Shown here: piece after piece, positions 1 to 7,612 of the stretch | Position numbering within the stretch: position 1 is the first letter of the stretch | How the letters are laid out: every line of letters begins with the position of its first letter | Assembly (NCBI GenBank): GCA_021151525.1 | Contig: JAGKXD010000100.1 | Span: forward strand, 1-14,543 | DNA from: Cellvibrionaceae bacterium | Lineage (GTDB): Bacteria > Pseudomonadota > Gammaproteobacteria > Pseudomonadales > Cellvibrionaceae | DNA: 14,543 nt | Direction of reading: 5' to 3' | The notes under the pieces: model-generated | Seen by the model: the letters and a program-made list of their open reading frames with translations, nothing else | Database searches by the model: none | Told to the model about the DNA's origin: nothing | Program-made: the position numbers and the translations under genes

Positions 1-2
1 GC

Positions 3-3000
3 TCTACTATTGGCGGCGGTGGCGGCGGTTATGGTTCCTACGGGGCGTCAGCGGTTGGCAATGGCGGTTCGGCCGCTGGCGGCATGTATGTTGGCGCAGG
101 CGTAAGTGTTTACATGTCTACTACTACTTTTAGCTCAAATTTAGGTGCTGGCGGCGGCGGCGGCGGAAGCTCGCATTATGCAAACGGCGGAAATGGAGGC
201 AACGGCATAGGGGGAATTTACAACAAGGGCACCGTCCATTATCAGAATTCAACGCTCACTCACACCACTAACTACGGCAAAGGCGGAAGCGGCGGCTCAA
301 ACAGCCGTTATGGTAATACTGCTGGCTCAGCGGGCTCGGGCAATAATGCCGGTACTGAGTGGCTGGTAGGCGGTACCCAAGATTCCAGCTGGGCACCGGC
401 AACAGCACCTACAGTCAGTGATGGCAATATTTCTATTTCTGGCGCGTCTGGCACGGGGGGCGCCTACAAAATTGGCGACACAATAACCGCTACTTGGAAC
501 AACACTGCGGGGGGCGACAACAACTCAGGAATAACGGGTGTTACTGCCGATTTTTCACAGTTTGGCGGCGGCTCATCGGTCACAGCGACCAACAGCAGCA
601 ATACTTGGACTGCGACTTACACCATAACCGCGGGGTCAATTGATACCACCAACCGCAACGTCAGCTTTACAGCGACCAACTCCATTGGCAGCACAACCAC
701 TGCCGATACCACCAACGCGACAGCAGATAACATTGCCCCTACAGTGACCGATGCGAAAATCAGTATCTCAGGCGCGAGCGGAACTTCAGGGGCTTACAAA
801 ATCGGCGATACAATCACCGCCACTTGGAACAACACGGCGGGTGGTGACAATAACAGCGATACCATCAGCTCAGTCACTGTGAACTTCTCACAATTCGGTG
901 GTGGGTCTGCAGTCACAGCAACCAACAGCAGTGGTACCTGGACAGCAACTTACACTCTAGTGGCTGGCGCTATAGATACAACCAATCGCAATGTCACAGT
1001 AACCGCGACGGATAACGCAGGCAATGCCACCTCTACCAGCGATACAACAAATGCGGCTGTGGATAATATCGCCCCGTCTGTAAGCAGCATCGCCGTCAGT
1101 GGTTCACCGGCATCAACCGATACCAGTATGGCGTTTGCAGTCTCCTACAATGAAAGCGTTAGCAATATCTCTATTGATGATTTTACCCTGGTGGGGACGG
1201 GTACAGCATCCGGCTCTATAGGCAGTGTTTCTGCCTCATCAGGCTCCAGCGCCAACGTAAACATTACAGGGATTTCGGGGAACGGCACACTCAAAGTCAA
1301 TTTGAACGGGTCAACCAATATTGTGGATCACGTGGGCAATGCTATTCCTGCCTACTCTAGCGGTTCAACCCATACCGTAGCCATTCCTACGGCACCCGGC
1401 GCTCCAACCATAGGCACAGCAACGGCGGGTGATGGCCAACTTTCAGTGACCTTTACTGCGCCGGGCAGCAATGGCGGCTCGCCCATTACCACTTACACAG
1501 CCACTACCAGCCCAGGTTCATTTACCGGAACCTGTGCGGGCCCAACGGCTTGTACTATTACGGTAACCGGCTTGACCAATGGTACCGCCTACACCACTAC
1601 GGTTACGGCGACCAATGCGATTGGCACGGGCTCAGCGTCCGGCGCTTCCAACTCGGCCACCCCCAAAGGTGCTCAAACAATTACCTTTGCCAACCCCGGG
1701 GCAAAAAACTTTGGGACTACACCCACGCTTACGGCCACATCTACATCCGGCCTGACACCGACATTTACATCGTCTACAACGGGTGTTTGTACAATTACGA
1801 GCGGGGGAGCGCTCACCTTTGTAACAGCAGGAAGCTGTACGATTAATGCTGACCAAGCGGGCAACGGCACATGGAATGCGGCAAGCCAGGTGAGTCAAAC
1901 CTTTACGGTGAACGCAGTTATTCCGAGTGCACCTACCATTGGAACTGCAACCGCTGGAACCACTCAAGCAACCGTAACCTTTTCTGCTCCTGCCAATACC
2001 GGCGGAACCAGTATTACTGGCTATACAGTGACATCCAGCCCCGGCGGGTTCACCGGTACGGGGGCGGCATCGCCTATTACGGTAACGGGCTTAACCAACG
2101 GAGTGGCTTACACCTTTACGGTCACAGCCACCAACTCTGCAGGGACTGGCTCGGCATCTACTGCCTCTAACTCTGTAACGCCAGCAGCAGCCCAAACTAT
2201 TACCTTTGCCAACCCTGGAGCGAAAAATTTTGGAACGACTCCGACACTGTCGGCCACAGCAACGTCGGGCTTAACGCCTACTTTCACGTCTGCCACCACC
2301 GGTGTTTGTACGATTACAAGCGGCGGCACACTCACCTTTTTAACGACGGGCACCTGTACGATTAATGCGGATCAAGCAGGTAATTCGTCCTTTATCGCGG
2401 CTCCGCAAGTGTCTCAATCATTTACAGTTAATGCCGTAGTACCTGGAGCACCAACCGTTGGGGTAGCAACTGCAGGTGATACACAAGCCAGTGTTACCTT
2501 TACTGCACCAGCAAATACTGGCGGTGCAAGTATTAGCACCTATACGGTTACCTCCAACCCCGGCGGACAAACGGGGACTGGTGCAGCTTCACCTGTGGTG
2601 GTACCGGGCTTGACCAATGGTGTTGCCTATACCTTTACCGTCACGGCAACTAACTCGGCGGGTACAGGTTCTGCATCGGCGGCTTCCAACTCTATTACTC
2701 CGGCGGCAACCCAAACTATTACTTTCGCCCCTCCCGGCGCGCAAAACTTTGGGACTACGCCAACCTTAACAGCTACCTCAGACTCTGGGCTAACTCCGTC
2801 TTTTTCCTCGTCTACAACAGGCGTTTGTACGATCACCTCTGGCGGAGCACTGACGTTTGTGACTACGGGAAGCTGTATTATTAATGCCAACCAAGCAGGT
2901 AACTCCAGCTACTTGCCAGCAGTACAAGTTACTCGCTCGTTCAATGTGAACGCCGTTGTGCCCGGAGCACCCGGCATTGGTGTCGCGACAGCGGGTGACG

Positions 3001-6000
3001 CTCAAGTATCAGTTGCTTTTAGCGCGCCTGCGAACACTGGTGGAGCGAGTATTAGTGCCTACACGGTTACCTCTAACCCTGGTGGATTTACGGGTACGGG
3101 AGCGGCATCGCCTATCACTGTCTCCGGCTTAACGAACGGTACTGCCTATACCTTCACGGTAACGGCAACCAACACGGCGGGTACAGGTTCGGCATCTGCA
3201 GCGTCAAACTCCGTTACGCCCAAATTGGCACAAACCATTACCTTTGCTGCGCTCAGTGCGCAAACTCTGGGTAATAGCTTAACGGTGACTGCGTCGGCAT
3301 CATCCAGCCTGACACCAACCTTCACATCTTCAACACCGAGCGTATGTACCGTAACCAGTGGCGGCACTGTAACTCTGATCAGCACGGGCACCTGTACTAT
3401 CTCGGCAAATCAAGCCGGCGACAGTACATATCTTGCAGCGACAGCAGTAGCTCGCTCGTTTACGGTAAACCCTGTACCTAACCATGCACCGACAATCACT
3501 GGGTCACCATCGACCAGCGTCAATGAAGGTTCTAGCTATAGCTTTACGCCCACGGGTTTAGATCAGGATTTTGATAACCTCACTTACAGCATCAGCAACA
3601 AACCTAGTTGGGCGAGCTTCAGCAGCATCACGGGTACCCTGAGCGGTAAGCCTGCCAATGCCGATGTTGGAACCACTGCAAACATTGTGATTAGCGTAAG
3701 CGATGGCAGTACCAGCACATCACTTTCCGCATTTAGCATTACCGTTATCAACGTAAATGACCCACCAGTCATCAGCGGTGTACCTGCGGTTAACGTGAAT
3801 CAAGATGCAGCCTACCAGTTCATTCCTACGGCTAGCGACCCGGACAAAGACACGCTGACATTCAGCATTACCAACAAGCCTGCGTGGGCAAGCTTCAATG
3901 CTACAACTGGCGCCCTTACAGGTACGCCAACCAAAGCAGATGTAGGCACCACCTCAGGCATTGTAATCAGCGTTAGCGATGGCGCATTGAGCGCGAGCCT
4001 GCCGGCGTTCGCTATTGAAGTGATTTCAACTGTTGATCCGTTAATCCCAGTTGTAAAAGCACCGTCTGACCTTGAGATTGATGCCGTAGCGCTCTTTACA
4101 CCCGTCACTTTGAAGCAGCTTTTAAACATGAGTAGTACGGCCACTCAGGATGACATTAACCTCACCCTAAAAGCCTTAGCGAGCGATGGCGTTACCGGCA
4201 AAGACTGCTGCACCACCAACCCAGAAGGCTTAACCGCAGACAACACCCTACTTTTGGCTCCCGGTCGGCATGAGATCAAGTGGACGGCGACTAACGCGAA
4301 AGGAATAAGCGGCACAGCCACACAAATCGTAAATGTTCGCCCGCTGGTTTCGCTGAGCAAATCGCAAATTGCCTTGCGCGGCAGCACAGTGGAATTCCGC
4401 GTGATATTGAACGGCCCATCGCCAAAATATCCGCTGACAATTCCTTATGTTGTGGATTCATCTTCCAGCGCGACTTCAGCAGAACACAACCTCAGCAACG
4501 GCAGCGCCACCTTCACCGAAGGCCAGCTTGAGGCGGTTATTCCTGTGACTCTCAAAGCCGTTACTGGTTTGAGCGATAGCCAACTGGTTATTGCACTTGG
4601 CAGCGGTATTAATGCGGGCGCAGCAAATCGTCATACCATTGATATTCGCCAAGGCAACGTACCGCCCACAGTGAGCTTAGATATACGCCAAGGCGGATTA
4701 AGCACGAGTTCAATCACGCCGTCTGGCGGCCCTGTGACGGTTACGGCGAACGTGATTGACCCTAATAAAGGCGATACTCACACCTTTGACTGGTCTGCAA
4801 CCAGCGGTTTGAGCGATACCGATGGCAACCCAGTGGATGCAAGCAGAACCTTCAACCCAAGCGGCCTGACTGGCAGTTATCAAGTTGCGGTTACTGTCAC
4901 CGACTCTGCTGGTGCGAGCGTGCAAGCGCAGGCCTATTTCAAAGTTGTGGCCAGCTTGCCGAACCTCAGCCCAAATGTTGATACCGACCATGACGGATTT
5001 GCCGATAGCCTAGAAGGGACAGGCGATAGCGATGACAATGGCATTCCAGATTATTTGGACAACATGCCCTCCTCCAACATTTTGCCGCAAACCATAGCGG
5101 TAACGAACGCGTATTTGATCGAATGCGATCCCGGTGTTCGTTGCGGGCTTGGATTATTCGCGCTTGCAGGTAGTTCAGGTGGCGTACAAGTGCTGAACAA
5201 CGAAGTCGGTCAGTTAAACAACCTCAAAACTGATCCAGCCTTTACACCGGTTGGTGGAATCTTTGATTTTGCTATTCGAGACCTACGAACACCCGGTCAA
5301 AGCGTGCGCGTTGTTATTCCACAACAAGCCGCTATTCCAGCCAACGCGGTTTACCGCAAATACCACAAAGGCCAATGGATGAATTTTGTGGTCAACGCCA
5401 ACAACGCCATACACTCGGCAGCAGGCAATCCCGGTTATTGCCCACCACCGGGCGATGCTCAATGGAAAGCGGGGCTAAAAGCCGGAGACTTCTGTGTGCA
5501 ATTAACCATCGAAGATGGCGGCGCCAACGATGACGATGGCATTGTGAACTCCGCCGTAGTTGACCCCGGCGCGGTTAGCGTTGCACAGCCGGTAGTTCCA
5601 CCCGTGGAGCCGCCCAGTATTGAAGTCAAAGCAAAACGAGGTGGCGCTATGGATATGGGATGGCTTTTGTTATTGAGTGGATTCTTATTGATTCAACGCG
5701 TAAAACCCAAATCCTTGGCGCTCATTGCGTTGGTGTTGGCTTCGGCCAGCACTAACGCAGATTCCACAACCTATGTGCGTGTAGATGCCTACCAAGCCAA
5801 GCTCGACCAAAGCAAAAGCGATTTTACGCAAGGGCTCGCCAATTACAGTTTTACTCTTAACAGCTACGACACCAGTAGCAGTGGCTTTCAAGCTGCGCTG
5901 GGGTATCAATGGAATGCGCTGACGTATACCGAGCTGGGTTATTTACACCTTGGTGCGACAGAAGTGAATTTAACGCTTAGCGGCAAAACTGATCTGAATG

Positions 6001-6314
6001 CGTTTGCTACAGATTTTTCAAAGCAATACCCGCGTACAGGTTCAGGAGTTACCTTGGTACAAGGCGTTAGCTTAGCGCTAAATTCAAGTTGGAAAGTGTC
6101 TGGCGAAGCCGGATTGTTTGGTTGGCAAGACCGAGCAAAACTCAATGTCAGCACAATAAACTTTAAGAGCGAGAACGGTATAGATCTGCTTTTGGGAGCA
6201 CGTGTAGATTATCAACTAAATGACGAATGGAGCTTAGGCTTAAGCCTGCGCCGTGTAACCATTGATGACCAACATGTTGATCTAACTGGCTTATCTGCCG
6301 CGTGGCGATTTTAA
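3..6314 (+). CDS. Giant multidomain surface/adhesin-like protein with C-terminal outer-membrane barrel (5' partial)
   Basis: The frame is open to the left edge, so the true start is upstream; residues here are numbered from the Met codon at 84. Residues 1-105 are Gly/Asn/Ser-rich with beta-helix-like units such as GGIYNKGTVHYQNSTL. Two Ig-like repeats follow (108-217, 218-329), then a third Ig-like domain (330-435). Fibronectin-III domains alternate with QTITF modules carrying a C-x15-C pair (436-1133). Two putative-Ig/cadherin-like domains (about 1135-1316), an HYR/Calx-beta-like region (1317-1520) and a PKD-like domain (about 1527-1625) come next. An Asp-rich Ca-binding linker (1633-1660, DTDHDGFADS and DSDDNGIPDYLD) precedes a choice-of-anchor-U-like domain (about 1669-1832). 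The tail has a GG-MD-hydrophobic-Arg sorting-like segment (1853-1873), a signal-peptide-like segment (1877-1892) and a roughly 184-residue barrel ending SAAWRF. Family knowledge suggests surface adhesion or matrix binding; ligand unknown. Domain names come from sequence pattern alone. Confidence 0.9.
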   Translation, partial: STIGGGGGGYGSYGASAVGNGGSAAGGMYVGAGVSVYMSTTTFSSNLGAGGGGGGSSHYANGGNGGNGIGGIYNKGTVHYQNSTLTHTTNYGKGGSGGSNSRYGNTAGSAGSGNNAGTEWLVGGTQDSSWAPATAPTVSDGNISISGASGTGGAYKIGDTITATWNNTAGGDNNSGITGVTADFSQFGGGSSVTATNSSNTWTATYTITAGSIDTTNRNVSFTATNSIGSTTTADTTNATADNIAPTVTDAKISISGASGTSGAYKIGDTITATWNNTAGGDNNSDTISSVTVNFSQFGGGSAVTATNSSGTWTATYTLVAGAIDTTNRNVTVTATDNAGNATSTSDTTNAAVDNIAPSVSSIAVSGSPASTDTSMAFAVSYNESVSNISIDDFTLVGTGTASGSIGSVSASSGSSANVNITGISGNGTLKVNLNGSTNIVDHVGNAIPAYSSGSTHTVAIPTAPGAPTIGTATAGDGQLSVTFTAPGSNGGSPITTYTATTSPGSFTGTCAGPTACTITVTGLTNGTAYTTTVTATNAIGTGSASGASNSATPKGAQTITFANPGAKNFGTTPTLTATSTSGLTPTFTSSTTGVCTITSGGALTFVTAGSCTINADQAGNGTWNAASQVSQTFTVNAVIPSAPTIGTATAGTTQATVTFSAPANTGGTSITGYTVTSSPGGFTGTGAASPITVTGLTNGVAYTFTVTATNSAGTGSASTASNSVTPAAAQTITFANPGAKNFGTTPTLSATATSGLTPTFTSATTGVCTITSGGTLTFLTTGTCTINADQAGNSSFIAAPQVSQSFTVNAVVPGAPTVGVATAGDTQASVTFTAPANTGGASISTYTVTSNPGGQTGTGAASPVVVPGLTNGVAYTFTVTATNSAGTGSASAASNSITPAATQTITFAPPGAQNFGTTPTLTATSDSGLTPSFSSSTTGVCTITSGGALTFVTTGSCIINANQAGNSSYLPAVQVTRSFNVNAVVPGAPGIGVATAGDAQVSVAFSAPANTGGASISAYTVTSNPGGFTGTGAASPITVSGLTNGTAYTFTVTATNTAGTGSASAASNSVTPKLAQTITFAALSAQTLGNSLTVTASASSSLTPTFTSSTPSVCTVTSGGTVTLISTGTCTISANQAGDSTYLAATAVARSFTVNPVPNHAPTITGSPSTSVNEGSSYSFTPTGLDQDFDNLTYSISNKPSWASFSSITGTLSGKPANADVGTTANIVISVSDGSTSTSLSAFSITVINVNDPPVISGVPAVNVNQDAAYQFIPTASDPDKDTLTFSITNKPAWASFNATTGALTGTPTKADVGTTSGIVISVSDGALSASLPAFAIEVISTVDPLIPVVKAPSDLEIDAVALFTPVTLKQLLNMSSTATQDDINLTLKALASDGVTGKDCCTTNPEGLTADNTLLLAPGRHEIKWTATNAKGISGTATQIVNVRPLVSLSKSQIALRGSTVEFRVILNGPSPKYPLTIPYVVDSSSSATSAEHNLSNGSATFTEGQLEAVIPVTLKAVTGLSDSQLVIALGSGINAGAANRHTIDIRQGNVPPTVSLDIRQGGLSTSSITPSGGPVTVTANVIDPNKGDTHTFDWSATSGLSDTDGNPVDASRTFNPSGLTGSYQVAVTVTDSAGASVQAQAYFKVVASLPNLSPNVDTDHDGFADSLEGTGDSDDNGIPDYLDNMPSSNILPQTIAVTNAYLIECDPGVRCGLGLFALAGSSGGVQVLNNEVGQLNNLKTDPAFTPVGGIFDFAIRDLRTPGQSVRVVIPQQAAIPANAVYRKYHKGQWMNFVVNANNAIHSAAGNPGYCPPPGDAQWKAGLKAGDFCVQLTIEDGGANDDDGIVNSAVVDPGAVSVAQPVVPPVEPPSIEVKAKRGGAMDMGWLLLLSGFLLIQRVKPKSLALIALVLASASTNADSTTYVRVDAYQAKLDQSKSDFTQGLANYSFTLNSYDTSSSGFQAALGYQWNALTYTELGYLHLGATEVNLTLSGKTDLNAFATDFSKQYPRTGSGVTLVQGVSLALNSSWKVSGEAGLFGWQDRAKLNVSTINFKSENGIDLLLGARVDYQLNDEWSLGLSLRRVTIDDQHVDLTGLSAAWRF
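405..1070 (+). repeat. Two tandem Ig-like repeats (330 and 336 bp)
   Basis: Copy 1 is 405-734 and copy 2 is 735-1070. Both begin APTV and share AYKIGDTITATWNNTAGGDN, an SQFGGGS-VTATNSS segment and an IDTTNRNV segment. Copy 2 has a two-residue insertion (DT) after the NNS. The third Ig-like domain, starting at 1071 with APSV, is unrelated at sequence level beyond its first residues. These are in-frame protein-domain duplications inside the giant gene. Confidence 0.85.
1671..3478 (+). repeat. Tandem QTITF + fibronectin-III modules with exact 519-bp period
   Basis: The codon preceding QTIT falls at 1671, 2190, 2709 and 3228, exactly 519 bp (173 residues) apart each time. Each unit has a roughly 83-residue QTITF module carrying two Cys in a C-x15-C arrangement (GVCTIT...GSCTIN type) and then a roughly 90-residue fibronectin-III domain (GAPT-G-ATAG..., TNG-AYTFTVTATN). 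The fourth unit lacks the fibronectin-III half and runs into cadherin-like domains. One more fibronectin-III domain precedes the array (about 1389-1670); it is three residues longer and has its own Cys pair (GTCAGPTACT). The paired cysteines suggest one disulfide per module in the oxidising extracytoplasmic space (inference). Confidence 0.88.
5638..5651 (+). promoter_or_regulatory. Possible internal ribosome-binding site and start codon before the barrel segment
   Basis: Inside the giant gene, a purine-rich GAGGTGG (5638-5644) sits four bases before an in-frame ATG at 5649, with a second ATG two codons later. Translation from here would give a protein of about 220 residues: a hydrophobic N-terminus, a signal-like segment ending STNA, and a complete small beta-barrel ending in Phe. 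That is what a free-standing outer-membrane protein would look like. The bases could equally be just the codons for the Arg-Gly-Gly of a sorting motif, so this is a weak call. Confidence 0.25.
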
Positions 6315-6350
6315 TCAAACGCATTTAACCAACTCCATTTAAACAAACAA

Positions 6351-6380
6351 AAAAATCACTCACTCTGAGTGATTTTTTTT
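6351..6380. terminator. Bidirectional intrinsic terminator between the convergent surface-protein and FUSC genes
   Basis: A perfect 12-bp inverted repeat, AAAAATCACTCA (6351-6362) with TGAGTGATTTTT (6366-6377), flanks a 3-base loop. A run of T follows on the plus strand and a run of A precedes it, giving a T run on the minus strand. It lies 36 bases after the plus-strand stop. It overlaps the last codons of the minus-strand FUSC gene, so part of the stem encodes that protein's ITQSE terminus and stop. Confidence 0.85.
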
Positions 6381-7399
6381 GCCTGCAATTTTTGCTCAAG
6401 CAGCAAAAGTATTTTTGGATGATGCATTATCCACCCGCCTAAAAAACCAATCACACTACCGAGTGCAATATCACCTAAACGCGTAATCACCAAAGATTCA
6501 TGCAATACACGCGATGACGAACCCTCGGCCAGCAACATCGTCAGCGGTGTAATAAAAACTACCGCCAAACCATAGTGATGTACTACTAAAACTTCCACAA
6601 TAAAAAATAAAACGATCACTGCAAGCGCGAATGACCAACCGTGTAATGATTGCGAAAAAATACACCACGCCAACCCCATTCCCAACACAGTACCCGCGAC
6701 GCGATGAATTTTTCGTTGCCACACAGAAGTAAAACTCGCCCCCTGCATAATCGCAGCACAGGAAATAGGAACCCAATAAGGTTTATGCAAGCCAATCATT
6801 TCTGCAATTAAATAGGAACAGCCAACAAACAAACCCATAACCGCTGACTGCAATATTAAACGCACAATATTTTTTTCAAGGCTCTCAACAGAGTTTGGCG
6901 CTGGCAAACTCACACAGAGACTATAAATAAATGCAATTAAGCAGGACACCATACACCCCAAAGCGACCAACCCAACTCGCTCAGGAACCAACTCAATATT
7001 AAATGGCAAGGTGCAGCCTAGCGCAGTCAAAAATACAAAAAAGAAATTCGCCGGCGCCGGAATAGAGTAATAACGACAAATAAAATCCACCAACATAGTT
7101 GCGCCAACCAAAACCAAAGCCGCAACGTAAATATTAAAGCCAGTCACCAAGCCCAAGGTAAAACAAGCCACAATTCCAAACGAACACACAGCCAGCGTCA
7201 CCATACGGTGAGGAATGCTCGTGCGTGGAATATAGAGAATCACCATGGTGCCAACGCAGGCGAGCATGGCATTTGCCATCTGCTCAAAATAAACGCCCAA
7301 GAGCGCGGGAATGGCCATACCTATAGTGGCCACTAAGGCTACATGCCAAGGGCGGCTCGGCTTATTTAATACAAAGAGCGATTTAATATTTTGTAGCAT
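6356..7399 (-). CDS. FUSC-family inner-membrane protein (aromatic-acid/efflux-type transporter)
   Basis: The 347-residue protein is almost entirely hydrophobic with about ten membrane segments in two halves. The second half carries the FUSC signature (about 206-245: PYWVPISCAAIMQG followed by RKIHRVAGTVLGMGLAW). Family relatives (fusaric acid resistance proteins, AaeB, YccS) are inner-membrane exporters of aromatic acids or have unknown substrates; this one lacks the long cytoplasmic domains of AaeB/YccS and is a short member. I chose the Met at 7399 because the protein then begins MLQNIKSLFVLNKPSRPWH, as short FUSC proteins typically do. An in-frame Met at 7444 would add 15 residues. Neither start has a strong Shine-Dalgarno sequence. 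The substrate cannot be read from sequence. Confidence 0.85.
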   Translation of the reverse strand: MLQNIKSLFVLNKPSRPWHVALVATIGMAIPALLGVYFEQMANAMLACVGTMVILYIPRTSIPHRMVTLAVCSFGIVACFTLGLVTGFNIYVAALVLVGATMLVDFICRYYSIPAPANFFFVFLTALGCTLPFNIELVPERVGLVALGCMVSCLIAFIYSLCVSLPAPNSVESLEKNIVRLILQSAVMGLFVGCSYLIAEMIGLHKPYWVPISCAAIMQGASFTSVWQRKIHRVAGTVLGMGLAWCIFSQSLHGWSFALAVIVLFFIVEVLVVHHYGLAVVFITPLTMLLAEGSSSRVLHESLVITRLGDIALGSVIGFLGGWIMHHPKILLLLEQKLQAKKITQSE

Positions 7400-7499
7400 T
7401 TCGTACACCCAGCTTATTGCCCCTAAGAAACTTAAGCGACACAACGACTTTGCTGCGCAGAATTAACATCAAGATCACAAGGTATTTGAACATGATTCG

Positions 7500-7513
7500 A
7501 TTATAATGCGCCC
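7500..7513 (+). promoter_or_regulatory. Candidate -10 element with GC-rich discriminator upstream of opgG
   Basis: A consensus TATAAT at 7502-7507 is followed at once by GCGCCC, a GC-rich discriminator of the type linked to growth-rate or stringent control. No good -35 is present at 16-18 bp; a TTGAAC at 7486-7491 is only 10 bp away. ATTATAAT is self-complementary, so the same bases could serve the divergent FUSC gene. The transcript leader to opgG would be about 95-100 nt. Confidence 0.3.
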
Positions 7514-7578
7514 TTTTAGAGTGGGCTGCTCACCAACGATAAAGCGCTGGCAAACCAACGCGTGTCCAGTAGGCGCAA

Positions 7579-7589
7579 TATAATATAAA
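7579..7589 (+). promoter_or_regulatory. Second candidate -10 (TATAATATAAA) close to opgG
   Basis: Overlapping TATAAT (7579-7584) and TATAAA (7584-7589) lie about 25-30 bases before the opgG start. No convincing -35 sits at the right spacing. A transcript from here would have a very short leader. It is reported only as an A/T-rich alternative to the element at 7502. Confidence 0.15.
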
Positions 7590-7612
7590 TAGTAGTACGG
7601 AGAATGCAGATA

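Noticed and set aside
1632..3391. Several antisense open frames of 60-110 codons opposite the repeat array
   Set aside because: They recur at the same place in each 519-bp module because of the Thr/Gly/Ala-rich codon pattern on the plus strand. They have no ribosome-binding sites and no recognisable domains.
1671..3478. CRISPR-like or satellite interpretation of the regular repeats
   Set aside because: The units are in-frame, 519 bp long and encode two folded domain types, so they are protein modules and not a noncoding array.
5690..5760. Frameshift or sequencing error joining two genes at the tail/barrel junction
   Set aside because: The reading frame is uninterrupted with no homopolymer problem. 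Fusion by loss of a stop codon remains possible but cannot be shown from this sequence alone.
7510..7603. Possible tRNA or small RNA gene downstream of the TATAATGCGCCC promoter
   Set aside because: The promoter resembles those of stable RNAs, but the following bases do not form a cloverleaf and have no T-arm or terminator before opgG.
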